Part shown: piece by piece, positions 42,714 to 51,918 of the stretch
Layout: each line of letters opens with the position of its first letter
Position numbering within the stretch: position 1 is the first letter of the stretch
NCBI GenBank assembly: GCA_964517675.1
Contig: CAZFEL010000003.1
Location: 62,001 to 126,000 of the forward strand
Source of the DNA: Asbonarchaeum sp964517675
GTDB lineage: Archaea > Nanohalarchaeota > Nanosalinia > Nanosalinales > Nanoanaerosalinaceae
Reading direction: 5' to 3'
DNA: 64,000 bases
Notes under the pieces: generated by a model
Database searches by the model: none
What the model was told of the DNA's origin: nothing
Seen by the model: the letters and a program-made list of their open reading frames with translations, nothing else
Translations under genes and position numbers: made by a program

Positions 42714-44027
42714 ATGGGTGCTCGACACACCGCCGGCTTACTGTTCCTTGCCAGTTTCCTGCTCACCGGGGTCTTGTTCTCCAATCTCCTCGTCGGGGTC
42801 GACAGGACCGCTCTCGATGCGGATTTCGTCAAGGAGACACTGGATGAGGAACGACTCTATGATACGGTGATCAGGCAGGTGGGCGATCAGCTCAGGAACC
42901 AGACCGGGGAGGAGATCCCGTTCGATATCGAGGATATCCTGACGCGGGAGTATATCAGAGCCCAGACAGAGGCAAACATCGATTCGATCTATGCCTATCT
43001 CCACAGTCGCAATGACAGCCTGATCATCGGCATCGATATATCACCGCTGAAGGACCGGCTGGCCCAGGAGATCGACCGGGAGATCCGGGATCAGCGATTG
43101 GCAGACCTCGATCCACAGCTGGCACGGATGATAGCCAACGAGTCAGCATACCGGGCGGAACGTGCATCATTCCGCCAGGAACAACTGGACAGGATCCAGC
43201 AGGCGACGGACCAGGAGCTCAGTCAGGCCGAGCTTGAAGCGGCATACGACCAGCGCAAGGACACCATACGGGAGACGCTCCTGAACCGGACCGCCGAGGA
43301 GGTAAGTGACTCGACAGCGATCCAGGAAGCCACCCGTGAGATCCTCAGGCTCAAGGTCGATGGACTGCTCAATGAGTCACTGACGTACGACGCATTCATG
43401 ACCGAATTCAACGCGAGCCTGGACAGACTCGCCACGGCGCAGGCAGAGCGGATGACCGCCCGCATGAAGGATAACGTACCCCAGAACGTCAATGTGACCG
43501 CGGAGCTCGACCAGAAGGAAAGAGAACGGCTGGAGATGGCACAGAAGGCAGTCTCTGTCCTGGGTCTGCTCGCCCTCATCGTGCCCCTGCTCACCGTTGG
43601 CATCGCCGGCCTGATGTGGGTCCTTGCAGGATCACGGGCAGGTGCCTTGCTCGCTATCGGGCATACCACTGCCCTCGGTGGACTGATCGGTGCCGGTCTT
43701 GTCACGGCGATGAAACACCTCGTCGTCCCCGATATCCAGCAGATGATGGCCTCACAGGCACCCGGGGGCGCCACGGATATTGGTATCGGCGTCCTCGAGC
43801 AGTTCCTGGGCGTTTTCATGACCCAGTCTGTAGCGATCCTCGTCCTCGGTCTCATCATCCTTGCGGCTGGCATCATCATGTGGCGGCGGGAGCGGGCCGA
43901 CCAGGTAGATGAGAGCAGTCACGGCGATGCGGCCGAAAGCCAGGATGGATTGCAGGATACAGCATCCACTGATCCGACCGGCACGGAGGAAGCCGAGACT
44001 AATGGACGTGACTCTAAAACAGGATAA
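42714..44027 (+). CDS. Membrane-anchored protein with large external helical domain
   Basis: 437 aa. The ATG at 42714 is chosen because ataaatac (42679-42686) lies ~32 bp before it and an N-terminal hydrophobic helix follows at once (GLLFLASFLLTGVLFSNLLV). Residues ~30-285 are polar and mostly helical; three transmembrane helices (~288-400) and a charged acidic tail follow. The topology suggests a large extracytoplasmic domain. No family recognised; somewhat less acidic than neighbours in the helical region. Confidence 0.75.
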   Translation: MGARHTAGLLFLASFLLTGVLFSNLLVGVDRTALDADFVKETLDEERLYDTVIRQVGDQLRNQTGEEIPFDIEDILTREYIRAQTEANIDSIYAYLHSRNDSLIIGIDISPLKDRLAQEIDREIRDQRLADLDPQLARMIANESAYRAERASFRQEQLDRIQQATDQELSQAELEAAYDQRKDTIRETLLNRTAEEVSDSTAIQEATREILRLKVDGLLNESLTYDAFMTEFNASLDRLATAQAERMTARMKDNVPQNVNVTAELDQKERERLEMAQKAVSVLGLLALIVPLLTVGIAGLMWVLAGSRAGALLAIGHTTALGGLIGAGLVTAMKHLVVPDIQQMMASQAPGGATDIGIGVLEQFLGVFMTQSVAILVLGLIILAAGIIMWRRERADQVDESSHGDAAESQDGLQDTASTDPTGTEEAETNGRDSKTG

Positions 44028-44083
44028 AGTTTATGAACGTAAATATTTTTTGAGAATTACTGAAAGATACGCCAGATAATCGG

Positions 44084-44095
44084 AATATTTTTAAG
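44084..44095 (+). promoter_or_regulatory. TATA element before the small zinc-finger gene
   Basis: aatatttttaag about 40 bp before the ATG at 44131, in an AT-rich 100-bp spacer after the membrane-protein gene. Confidence 0.5.
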
Positions 44096-44130
44096 TATGC
44101 TCGAGTGAGTCGGATGGGAGAGGTGCCACG

Positions 44131-44301
44131 ATGACACAGCACGAGATGCGGCTTGACGGTCACGGCCTCGCCAGTGACAGGAAACGCTGCAGCTGCGGGA
44201 AGTCATTCAACAGCGTGCAGGAGTTCAGCCTGCACTGTGCGACCGTCCAGCGACGGTCCGAACAGCCGATGGACGTCAAACACACTGCAGACATGCACTG
44301 A
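44131..44301 (+). CDS. Degenerate zinc-finger microprotein, 56 aa
   Basis: Contains CSCGKSFNSVQEFSLHC (residues 20-36). The C-x-C-G-K-S-F start and the x12 gap to His35 resemble the local C2H2 finger family, but the first pair is CxC and the last His is absent; Cys36 could substitute. It lies 13 bp before the next gene and shares its promoter. Confidence 0.5.
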   Translation: MTQHEMRLDGHGLASDRKRCSCGKSFNSVQEFSLHCATVQRRSEQPMDVKHTADMH

Positions 44302-44314
44302 TCTGGTGGCGCCC

Positions 44315-44680
44315 ATGACCACTTCTGAAGGCCTGATCAAGGATCTGCACGAGGACCTCGGGTCGGCTTTCCACGACCTGCTCCGGGAGGAAGACGATGT
44401 ACGCGTCTGTACGTACCGGGATGGACGGGGCGGGAAGACTATCGAGACGCTGAGCGGGACGGAGGCCGCCTGCGATTTCGAACGCCTGTACCGGTCTGCA
44501 TCGATCAAGGACGTAGAACTGCACGAGGGCGGATCAGATCCACGGTACGATGTCGTCCTGAAGGCCCAGACCGCGGAGGCGGCACGGTCCTATCTCGAGA
44601 GCAAAGACGATCCCCGCCACAGTCCCGAGGGTATCGAGGAACTGTGGGTCCGGTACACCAGCGACCTGCCAGAAGACTGA
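44315..44680 (+). CDS. Hypothetical protein
   Basis: 121 aa acidic alpha/beta protein, probably co-transcribed with the zinc-finger ORF just upstream. Blocks FHDLLREEDDVRVCTYRDGR and YDVVLKAQTAEAARSYLESK look globular. No family recognised. Confidence 0.65.
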   Translation: MTTSEGLIKDLHEDLGSAFHDLLREEDDVRVCTYRDGRGGKTIETLSGTEAACDFERLYRSASIKDVELHEGGSDPRYDVVLKAQTAEAARSYLESKDDPRHSPEGIEELWVRYTSDLPED

Positions 44681-44750
44681 GCGCCTATACATGTGACCGG
44701 TCCATGCGACTGCTGGTTCGTATGCGTTGGGCGCGATGACATGAACCCGA

Positions 44751-44760
44751 ATATTTATAA
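44751..44760 (+). promoter_or_regulatory. TATA box for the lipoprotein gene
   Basis: atatttataa lies about 35 bp before the ATG at 44791. Confidence 0.6.
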
Positions 44761-44790
44761 GTACCAGAGGCGTATTGTCACTCCGTAACA

Positions 44791-46104
44791 ATGACACGAC
44801 AGATGGACCGACGTACGGTCCTTCAGCTCATGGGTGCGACCGCGGCGGCCGGCCTGGCCGGCTGCAGTGGAAACCAGGACGGAAACGAGAACGGGACGAC
44901 GACCGATGGTCCGGCCTCTACAGATGACGGTGGGACAACAACGGGAGGTGGCGGCCAGGTCCTGGAGGTCACCGAGGTCGACATCGATGTCGACGGTGAG
45001 ATAGTACTCCGGGGGGCACTCGGTGATGAACTTCTCATCATAGGCAACAGCGATGAAGGAGAGATTGTCAATTACGCAGGGGAATCAGACGATCCTCTCT
45101 ACAACGTCAACGGTGATTTCGTACCTGTCGATGATGGTGTCGCGTACAAGGCGATCGACCAGTTCCAGGAGAACGGCACGATGATCCGTGAATCGGTCGT
45201 CATGAGTGGTGGTGAGGAACTCTACCGGAAATCAGACGGTGAGCAACCCCGGATCAACGACATAGTTATCTACGATTCCTCGGACGGTGAGGCGCTGTGG
45301 GTTGACCAGAAGGACCGGCCCGGCACCATCATGCACGGTGACGAGGCCATCGAGACGGCCTACGACGAGGTCAAAAGTGTCACAACCATCGATGGTGAGC
45401 TCAGCTACATCGGCCAGGAACAGCGAGATGGATACACTGTCGAGGATGCAGCTGTGGTCGGCGACGAGACCATCGCAGAATTCGATGGCGTTGCGGGATG
45501 GCTCACGGACATCGACGGCGAGCCTGCGTATATGCGCTCGAGTGATAATGGGGATGTACTTGTCTTCCGGGGACAGGAACTCGGCGGCGAGTACACGACC
45601 AGGCGGTCCGGTGAGTTCAAGGATGTCTTCGAACTCAACGGCTCCCTGGGGTTCATCGCGGAGGTCGCCCCCGATAGGATGGAGAACTCCAGTAGGGACC
45701 AAGAGCAGGCCCTCTGGTACGACGGGGAAGAGGTAGCCCGGCATGACCGTATCAGGGCACCGAAAAACTCTGAAGTGAGCCTCGACATGACCCACGTCAA
45801 CGGGAACCTCTGTTACGTCTTCACCGACAGCCAGGGGACTGGAGAATCAGATGGCGAGGTGTACGGCGGCGTGATGTTCGGTGACGAACTTCTCGAACCT
45901 GGAAACGATACTTCGCTCGTCGTGGACGTGGAAGGGACGCCTGCTTATAGCCTCACAACTGATGAGGGCGACAAGATCGTCTACGGCGACCAGGAGACAG
46001 ATACGTACGGAGAAGACACAGTCAGTCAGCCTGTCGAGGCCGGCGGGACGCTGTACTTCACAGCAGACATGGATGGGGGACGGAAGATCTTCCAGGTGCA
46101 GTAA
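44791..46104 (+). CDS. Tat-type lipoprotein with beta-propeller-like repeats
   Basis: 437 aa. Signal: MDRRTVLQLMGATAAAGLAG followed by Cys, a twin-arginine motif with a lipobox, the haloarchaeal style of secreted lipoprotein. A Gly/Thr/Asp-rich linker follows. The rest has about seven repeats of a xxGxLxYxxxxxDG kind (for example DGELSYIGQEQRDG and GGTLYFTADMDGGRK), typical of a beta propeller. Role unknown; it faces outward. An alternative start is at 44803. Confidence 0.82.
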   Translation: MTRQMDRRTVLQLMGATAAAGLAGCSGNQDGNENGTTTDGPASTDDGGTTTGGGGQVLEVTEVDIDVDGEIVLRGALGDELLIIGNSDEGEIVNYAGESDDPLYNVNGDFVPVDDGVAYKAIDQFQENGTMIRESVVMSGGEELYRKSDGEQPRINDIVIYDSSDGEALWVDQKDRPGTIMHGDEAIETAYDEVKSVTTIDGELSYIGQEQRDGYTVEDAAVVGDETIAEFDGVAGWLTDIDGEPAYMRSSDNGDVLVFRGQELGGEYTTRRSGEFKDVFELNGSLGFIAEVAPDRMENSSRDQEQALWYDGEEVARHDRIRAPKNSEVSLDMTHVNGNLCYVFTDSQGTGESDGEVYGGVMFGDELLEPGNDTSLVVDVEGTPAYSLTTDEGDKIVYGDQETDTYGEDTVSQPVEAGGTLYFTADMDGGRKIFQVQ

Positions 46105-46148
46105 CCATCTATCATCCGCCCCGGACGGGGCGGAATCGTCCTCTCTTC

Positions 46149-46382
46149 TCATCGCTCGATATCGAACGATGCATCGAGCCACTCCTGATAGTCTGCTTTC
46201 TCCATCAGCTCAGCGTCACCTGTCCGCGGCCTGGCATCATCGGTCTCATAGGCCATGTAGCCGCGCTCGGCGGCCCGGTAGACCGCCGCCTCCTGGGATG
46301 ACGCCCTGACGAGGGTGAACTCTTCCCGCTCTCTGTCATAGATCGTCCACTCCATCGTCTCCGTGAACGAGGGAAATGTCAT
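46149..46382 (-). CDS. Small hypothetical protein
   Basis: 77 aa. MEWTIYDREREEFTLVRASS then EAAVYRAAERGYMAYE. Compact alpha/beta; no family recognised. A TATA-like ggttaaag (46395-46402) precedes it. A start at the second ATG (46355) is possible. Confidence 0.6.
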   Translation of the reverse strand: MTFPSFTETMEWTIYDREREEFTLVRASSQEAAVYRAAERGYMAYETDDARPRTGDAELMEKADYQEWLDASFDIER

Positions 46383-46513
46383 ACAACGAGACTATCTTTA
46401 ACCTATTCATGTATGTTGGGGCGGAACCCTCATCTATGACTGTCCGTGAGCCAAACTGGTCCGGTGCCGGCACACCATTAAACTTAATATTAACTATTTT
46501 CTAATAACAACAC

Positions 46514-47545
46514 ATGTCGTACGGCTCCCAGGAGATATACGATCGCGGTGTGGGCGAGACGACCGACCTGTACGATACCACCGGGTCAGCTCCGGATGTG
46601 GGCCGGGAACCGGACGTGACAGAGGACACCTCCATCGAGGTACTCGGGGAGACGGACCTCGGGACGGTCGAGGACCTGGCCACGGACAATGATGAGCGGT
46701 ACGTCGAGGCGTATCTCGAGGAATCGCTCCACGCGGTCACTGACCTGTTTGAGGACATGGGACTGGACATGGAGGTTCCGGGGGTCAGCTACCAGCCGGA
46801 GCGGCAGGACTCGATGGAGCATCCTCCTCTCCTCCAGTATGATCCCTCGGAGGACGAGATCGTGTTCATCCGGGCACCGGAGGATGAGGACAGGCCACTC
46901 GAACCGAGTCTCCTCGGGGTGATTGCACACGAGCTCTGGCACAGCCACTTCGAGCGATCATTGCGCGACAGGTACGGGTTCATCCACAGGGAGCGACCGG
47001 ACAGCGTGATCGAGGGAACCACAGGAGCCGCCTTCGATACGGAGACTGGTGATTACAGAGAGGATGTTGGGATGGTCCAGAAGGGCTACCTTGCCAGCTC
47101 CATGTCCCTGGATACCTACGGCGTGGCGGGTATATACACTGATGCGTTCACTGAAGCGATGAATGGTACGAAAGTACAGAACAACGACCCTCTCACGGGC
47201 GAAGAGCTCGATGTGGATGAGACGATGCCGGATGTCAACCTTGCCGGCCTCGATGAGGCCCTCGCACACGTCCTTACCCTGACCCTCGACGGTGCGGTCC
47301 ACGATGCCGGCACCCGGGAGGCCTACTGGAGCCGACTCCGTGAGCGGTACAACGAACAGGCTGAAGAGCACGGGTTCTACGTGGACAGGACCGGTGACTT
47401 CGGTGATGAGATAGCGGTCCTCGGGGAGTACATCGCCTCGACGTTCGTCGAAGGGACCGATGATGACCTCGATAGGCTGGGGGCTGTCCTCGGATTCGAG
47501 CAAGAGCTGATCGAGGAGGGGCTACTGGACCACGACCCGATCTGA
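46514..47545 (+). CDS. Putative zincin-like protein with HELWH motif
   Basis: 343 aa. GVIAHELWHSHFERSL contains HExxH (about residues 139-143), the zinc site of many metallopeptidases; a candidate third ligand is the Glu/Asp-rich stretch near DEALAHVLTLTLDG. No signal peptide, so cytosolic. The first 90 residues are acidic and likely disordered. A TATA-like cttaatattaa (46483-46493) precedes the ATG. Not assigned to a known peptidase family. Confidence 0.65.
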   Translation: MSYGSQEIYDRGVGETTDLYDTTGSAPDVGREPDVTEDTSIEVLGETDLGTVEDLATDNDERYVEAYLEESLHAVTDLFEDMGLDMEVPGVSYQPERQDSMEHPPLLQYDPSEDEIVFIRAPEDEDRPLEPSLLGVIAHELWHSHFERSLRDRYGFIHRERPDSVIEGTTGAAFDTETGDYREDVGMVQKGYLASSMSLDTYGVAGIYTDAFTEAMNGTKVQNNDPLTGEELDVDETMPDVNLAGLDEALAHVLTLTLDGAVHDAGTREAYWSRLRERYNEQAEEHGFYVDRTGDFGDEIAVLGEYIASTFVEGTDDDLDRLGAVLGFEQELIEEGLLDHDPI

Positions 47546-47587
47546 CAGAGATCACCTTCTTAAGGCGGCCACACCATCTGTTGGTGC

Positions 47588-47848
47588 ATGTGGCGACTCG
47601 GCGAGGACGAGATCAGGATCGCCTTCGAGAACGAGTACGGCGACCAGGTGCATGTCCAGGACATGGAGTACACGGATGATGTCGCCTATGAAGACGATGA
47701 ACGGTTCCACGTCCGGTACACACCATCCCGTTCAGACGTCGACACGACCGTGCCCAACGGGCGGTTCGGGGAGCTTGATGACGCACTGGCGTACGCTACC
47801 GACGTCGTGATGGACGATGCGATCGACCACGACCTGGACTGGTTCTGA
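47588..47848 (+). CDS. Small acidic hypothetical protein
   Basis: 86 aa, MWRLGEDEIRIAFENEYGDQ then a strand-rich acidic middle and helix ALAYATDVVMDDAIDHDL. A cttcttaagg element lies about 30 bp upstream. Stops directly against the convergent cysteine synthase gene. Confidence 0.55.
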   Translation: MWRLGEDEIRIAFENEYGDQVHVQDMEYTDDVAYEDDERFHVRYTPSRSDVDTTVPNGRFGELDDALAYATDVVMDDAIDHDLDWF

Positions 47849-48793
47849 TCAGATACGCCTCCGCTCTGTCCCTTCTCTGACCTCGGTGACCTTCTCGAGG
47901 AGATCATCATCGCCGTACGGACGGCAGGAGAGGTACTTGAACCCGAAGTCCGCGAACGTCGTCACGATCGTGCCGTGATCCAGCTCTTCCGCGAGGTCCG
48001 CTGCCACGCAGGCGTTCGCCCCGGAGGATAGCCCCATGAACATCGCCTCCTCCTGGGCCAGCCGATCGGTCCACTGGCAGGCCTCGTCCGGGTTCACGCC
48101 GCGGACCTGGTCGACGATGTCTGGATCGTAGATCGATGGAGTCAGGCCGTCTGCGAAGTTCTTCAGGCCCTGGATATCCTCGCTCGGCTCCACGCCGACG
48201 AGTTTGATGTCACTGTCCCGGTCTTTGAGGTACCGGCCGACACCCATCAGCGTGCCTGAAGTCCCCCACGCGGAGACGAAATGCGTGATGGAACCATCGG
48301 TCTGGTCCCAGATCTCAGGACCGGTGGTCTCGTAGTGAGCCTCGACGTTGTGCTCGTTGCTGAACTGGTCGGGCATCCAGTAGCCATCTTGTCGCTCGTG
48401 GATCTCCCGTGCGGCCTCGATCGCGCCGTCCTCACCGGCCTCCTCGGGTGTGAGGACCACATCGGCGCCGAATGCCTTCAGAATCTGGACCCGCTCGACC
48501 GACATGCTGGCCGGCATCACGAAGACCGCATCGTATCCCTTGTACCGGGTGATCATCGCCAGCGCTATCCCGGTGTTGCCCGAGGTCGGCTCGAGGAGGG
48601 TCGTCTCTTCATCGAGATGACCTGCCCGTTCTGCCTCCTCGATCATCCGCAGGGCGACCCGCCCCTTGATCGAGCCGGTGGGATCGAATCCCTCGATCTT
48701 CGCGAGGACATCGACATCCCCGTCACTGAGGGCCTCGACCCGGACGAGGGGCGTATCTCCGATCGTCTCGAGGACAGAGTCATGGACGTCCAT
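47849..48793 (-). CDS. Cysteine synthase family PLP enzyme
   Basis: 314 aa from the ATG at 48793 (MDVHDSVLETIGDTPLVRVE); an ATG four codons upstream is the alternative. PLP lysine in DPTGSIKGR and phosphate-binding EPTSGNTGIAL are intact. It makes cysteine from an activated serine and sulfide, or acts as a cystathionine beta-synthase-type enzyme. Length is normal without a C-terminal CBS domain. Confidence 0.92.
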   Translation of the reverse strand: MDVHDSVLETIGDTPLVRVEALSDGDVDVLAKIEGFDPTGSIKGRVALRMIEEAERAGHLDEETTLLEPTSGNTGIALAMITRYKGYDAVFVMPASMSVERVQILKAFGADVVLTPEEAGEDGAIEAAREIHERQDGYWMPDQFSNEHNVEAHYETTGPEIWDQTDGSITHFVSAWGTSGTLMGVGRYLKDRDSDIKLVGVEPSEDIQGLKNFADGLTPSIYDPDIVDQVRGVNPDEACQWTDRLAQEEAMFMGLSSGANACVAADLAEELDHGTIVTTFADFGFKYLSCRPYGDDDLLEKVTEVREGTERRRI

Positions 48794-48825
48794 GTACCTC
48801 ACCACGGCCGGGTGATAGAAAAAGC

Positions 48826-49626
48826 TTACTGGCCGTCCCGTGTCAGCCGACGGTGCTGTGGTCGTGGAATGCTTTCCTCCTGGAATGCCTCGGTCACCCT
48901 GTGGGTGACATCCGTGATGAAGGACAGCTCGTTCCGGTGATCGTTGACATAGGCCCGTCCCTCGATCTCGAGGTCCTCCTCACCATCCCGGACTTGGACG
49001 TCATAGGGGCGCTCGTCCGAGGCATAGACATGATCCGAGGTCACGAGTGCCTCCTCGACGATCCGTGTCGCTTCGTCGAGGTCGGCCTCCTTGTCGACGG
49101 TGAACCCGATCGTGACCAGCATCTCGGGATTGCCTGCGTTCGCGTTCGCGACCGACTCGGTGAATGACCTGTAGTTCGGCACCGAGACGAGGGTATCATC
49201 CGGGGTCTGGAGCTTCGTCGACCGGAGCCCGATGTCCATGACCTCACCGTAATGGTTCCCGATCGTGATCTTGTCACCGACCTTGTACGGTCGCTCGATG
49301 ATCAACACGAGCCCGCCGATGACATTGGCGAACAGGTCCTTCAGCCCGAACCCGATACCGGCACCGATGAGACCGGAGACGGCAAGGACCTGGCTCGAGG
49401 ACAGCTCGAAGACAGGGACGAGGATGTAGTACAGGGCGAACGCATAGATACCGAGCTTGAAAAGAGGTATGAGCATCTTGATCGTGATCCGCCGCTCGAC
49501 AGTCCGGTTGGAAAGGGTCGTCATGCCGTAGGAAAGACCACGTGCCAGCAGGTATGAGGCCACGATAACACCGACGGATCTGATGACTGTCGACCAGTCG
49601 ATCTGGATCGCCAGCTCCTCTACCAT
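48826..49626 (-). CDS. MscS-type mechanosensitive channel
   Basis: 266 aa. Three transmembrane helices, then the pore-lining Gly/Ala helix (GLIGAGIGFGLKDLFANVIG) and the beta domain VGDKITIGNHYGEVMDIGLR. Releases osmolytes on hypo-osmotic shock. Its start overlaps the end of the next upstream gene by 7 nt, so the two are coupled. Confidence 0.92.
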   Translation of the reverse strand: MVEELAIQIDWSTVIRSVGVIVASYLLARGLSYGMTTLSNRTVERRITIKMLIPLFKLGIYAFALYYILVPVFELSSSQVLAVSGLIGAGIGFGLKDLFANVIGGLVLIIERPYKVGDKITIGNHYGEVMDIGLRSTKLQTPDDTLVSVPNYRSFTESVANANAGNPEMLVTIGFTVDKEADLDEATRIVEEALVTSDHVYASDERPYDVQVRDGEEDLEIEGRAYVNDHRNELSFITDVTHRVTEAFQEESIPRPQHRRLTRDGQ

Positions 49627-50585
49627 AGCAACCTCCTCCGCTTGAGCGCATCGACGACAGCCGGCACCGCCATGGGTTCGAGCCCGACCACGTCACCTGC
49701 CGTCCGCAGGATGGTCTGTCGTTCAAGTGTCTCCAGGGCAGGCTCTAATGGATCGATCTCTCGCTTAAGGGCACCACGGTCCATCCGCTCTTTCGCGATC
49801 AGCCTGTTCAGCAGGACTGCCTCATCGTCGCCGAGAACGGTATCGGGCGGGGAAAGCAGGTTTCCAAAGCTTATAGTGCCGTCATCGACGCTGTGGTCCC
49901 ATAGTGCAACTGCCACCCCGATGTTCCCGTCAGAACGAGACGCTATCCTGTCGAAGATCGCCTCCTCGATCGGATCATCCGACTTCCGCCATGAGCGGAT
50001 TGCCTCCCCGTTGATGGTGGGGAACGGGACAGTGACTGTCCTGCCTCCGATGGCAGCCTCGTGTGTGTCCACCACAAGCGCCTGGTCGTTCAGCTCGCGA
50101 TCGTCCCTGAACACGATCGTCCGGTCATCAAGCCGGTCTATCAGGGCCGCGAGCTGGTCGGCGCTGAACGATGGGGCATCGATCGCTGTCGGGAACGTCC
50201 GCTGGAGATCATGCGTCTGGACGAGGTAGTCCCACGCGAACCGGTTCCAGGACGCGATCACGTGGGCGTCTGTGGCTGCGGCCTGTTCGATGAACCGCTC
50301 GAGGGGCTCGAATCCACCGATCTCCCTGTTATAGAGATGGTGAGCGTCCTCCACGAGGACAGTACCGGACTCCGGAAGCTGTATATCGTCGAACCCGGCT
50401 CCTGGAGAAAGACTCATCCGCCCCACGACGTCGTGGGTCTGGTCGATGTGGTCCAGCAGGAGGTTCCGTCCGGCAAACGGTGCTCCGGTGACTGCGATCC
50501 CGCCGTCCGTCTCAAGTGATTTCGTCAGTGCCGAACAGGTCTCGGCAGCACCCGACTCCCGGAACGATTCGATATCGATCTCCAT
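49620..50585 (-). CDS. Degenerate P-loop (AAA-like) protein coupled to MscS
   Basis: 321 aa. GIAVTGAPFAGRNLLL sits where a Walker A would be but lacks the Lys-Ser/Thr; GTVLVEDAHHLYN resembles Walker B. The C-terminus looks like a winged helix (DEAVLLNRLIAKERMDRGAL). It may bind but not hydrolyse nucleotides. The overlap with mscS suggests a shared role in osmotic response, by position only. Confidence 0.65.
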   Translation of the reverse strand: MEIDIESFRESGAAETCSALTKSLETDGGIAVTGAPFAGRNLLLDHIDQTHDVVGRMSLSPGAGFDDIQLPESGTVLVEDAHHLYNREIGGFEPLERFIEQAAATDAHVIASWNRFAWDYLVQTHDLQRTFPTAIDAPSFSADQLAALIDRLDDRTIVFRDDRELNDQALVVDTHEAAIGGRTVTVPFPTINGEAIRSWRKSDDPIEEAIFDRIASRSDGNIGVAVALWDHSVDDGTISFGNLLSPPDTVLGDDEAVLLNRLIAKERMDRGALKREIDPLEPALETLERQTILRTAGDVVGLEPMAVPAVVDALKRRRLLW

Positions 50586-50633
50586 GCCAGACCATCACTT
50601 CCGTTGGGACCGGCGGACTAAATAGGCCGGGGT

Positions 50634-51869
50634 CTAGTCCCCATCCATCAGGACAACATCCTCCCGGAGAGCCTCATCCAGAAGAGCCTCTATCTCGTCT
50701 TTCGTCTCCTCGATCGCCTGCCTCTTGATGGCGAGACGCTGTTCGAGCTGCTCCTCCTCCCGTTCCATCGCCCCGAGATCCTCCAGTATCTGTGATCGCT
50801 CTTCCTCGATCTCATTCCGTCGCTCATCTATGGTGAGACCAGCTATCTCGTGCTCGATTGCTTCAATCTGTTCTTCAAGATCAGTTGTCTTCTCCCGGAC
50901 CGACTGTATCTCCTCCAGATTTGACGCTGCATCCCTGAACCGTTCAAGCTGTCGTTCACCTACATCGACCTCCTCGATGTGCTCGTTCGCGGCCCGGACG
51001 GCATCTTCTATGGCGCCAGCAGGCCTGTCCCCGTCAAGGATCTCCCCCGACTCAATCTCCCGCAGCACATCGACATGGTCCCGGTCTATCTCTATCTCGC
51101 CTGATTCGATATCGTACAGGAGCTTACGCAGACCCCGTTCCATCTCGGAGATCGCCTCCTCGATCTCGTGCCGGGTCTCTGTGAGATTGGACCGGAGTTC
51201 GTCCCGTTCGGACCGGAAACGCTCCTTTTCCTCCTGTTCGGGATCGTCCTCCAGTGCCTCGAGCCGGTCTTCGACATCCTGGAGCTGCTCGGACGTATCC
51301 TGGAGATCGATGGAGGCGATGGAATCGCTGATCTCATCTTTCTCTGTTTCAAGACTGTGAAGCTGATCGAAGAGATCCTCGAGCTCTGCATACCGCCTGA
51401 CCGGGTCGAACCGCTCCTGGAGGAATCTCTCGAGATCCTGGACAGCGTCTTCGACCATTCGAACCTTACTGAAGACAGTATCCGCCGCCTCCCCGACCTG
51501 GTCGAGGACCATCTTTTCCTTCTCCCTGACATGAGAGATGTCATCCGCCAGGTCCCGTGCGACCTCTGTGAAGTCCTGGAGATCCTCAGGAGGTTCGAAC
51601 CGTTCGATGGCACGTTCCCTGCGGGAGGCGACATTGGAGGTCACATCCTCCACCCTTGCGTTCTCGCCGTCGTAGGATGCGAGAATGCCGAGGCTGTCCT
51701 CGAGCTCCGTGATGGCATCGTGGACCGCTTGCCGTTTCTGCTCACCGGTGTCTGTGAGAGAATCTATCTCATCCCCGTGCCGTTCCATGAATGCCTCCAT
51801 GACATCCTCAAGGTCGATCTCGCGGGTCTCGGTGGACCCACCAAGCATCTGTCGCAGGCGTTCGAGCAT
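50634..51869 (-). CDS. Long coiled-coil protein
   Basis: 411 aa, almost all Glu/Arg/Asp/Leu coiled coil in at least two long stretches (about residues 115-250 and 300-400), with no P-loop. SMC-like in look but without ATPase heads. A cttaag TATA-like element lies just before the ATG. Structural or partner function is unknown. Confidence 0.72.
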   Translation of the reverse strand: MLERLRQMLGGSTETREIDLEDVMEAFMERHGDEIDSLTDTGEQKRQAVHDAITELEDSLGILASYDGENARVEDVTSNVASRRERAIERFEPPEDLQDFTEVARDLADDISHVREKEKMVLDQVGEAADTVFSKVRMVEDAVQDLERFLQERFDPVRRYAELEDLFDQLHSLETEKDEISDSIASIDLQDTSEQLQDVEDRLEALEDDPEQEEKERFRSERDELRSNLTETRHEIEEAISEMERGLRKLLYDIESGEIEIDRDHVDVLREIESGEILDGDRPAGAIEDAVRAANEHIEEVDVGERQLERFRDAASNLEEIQSVREKTTDLEEQIEAIEHEIAGLTIDERRNEIEEERSQILEDLGAMEREEEQLEQRLAIKRQAIEETKDEIEALLDEALREDVVLMDGD

Positions 51870-51918
51870 GGATGGATGATGGTGTACGAGGCTTAAGAAG
51901 ATTGAACGAGGAACAGGA

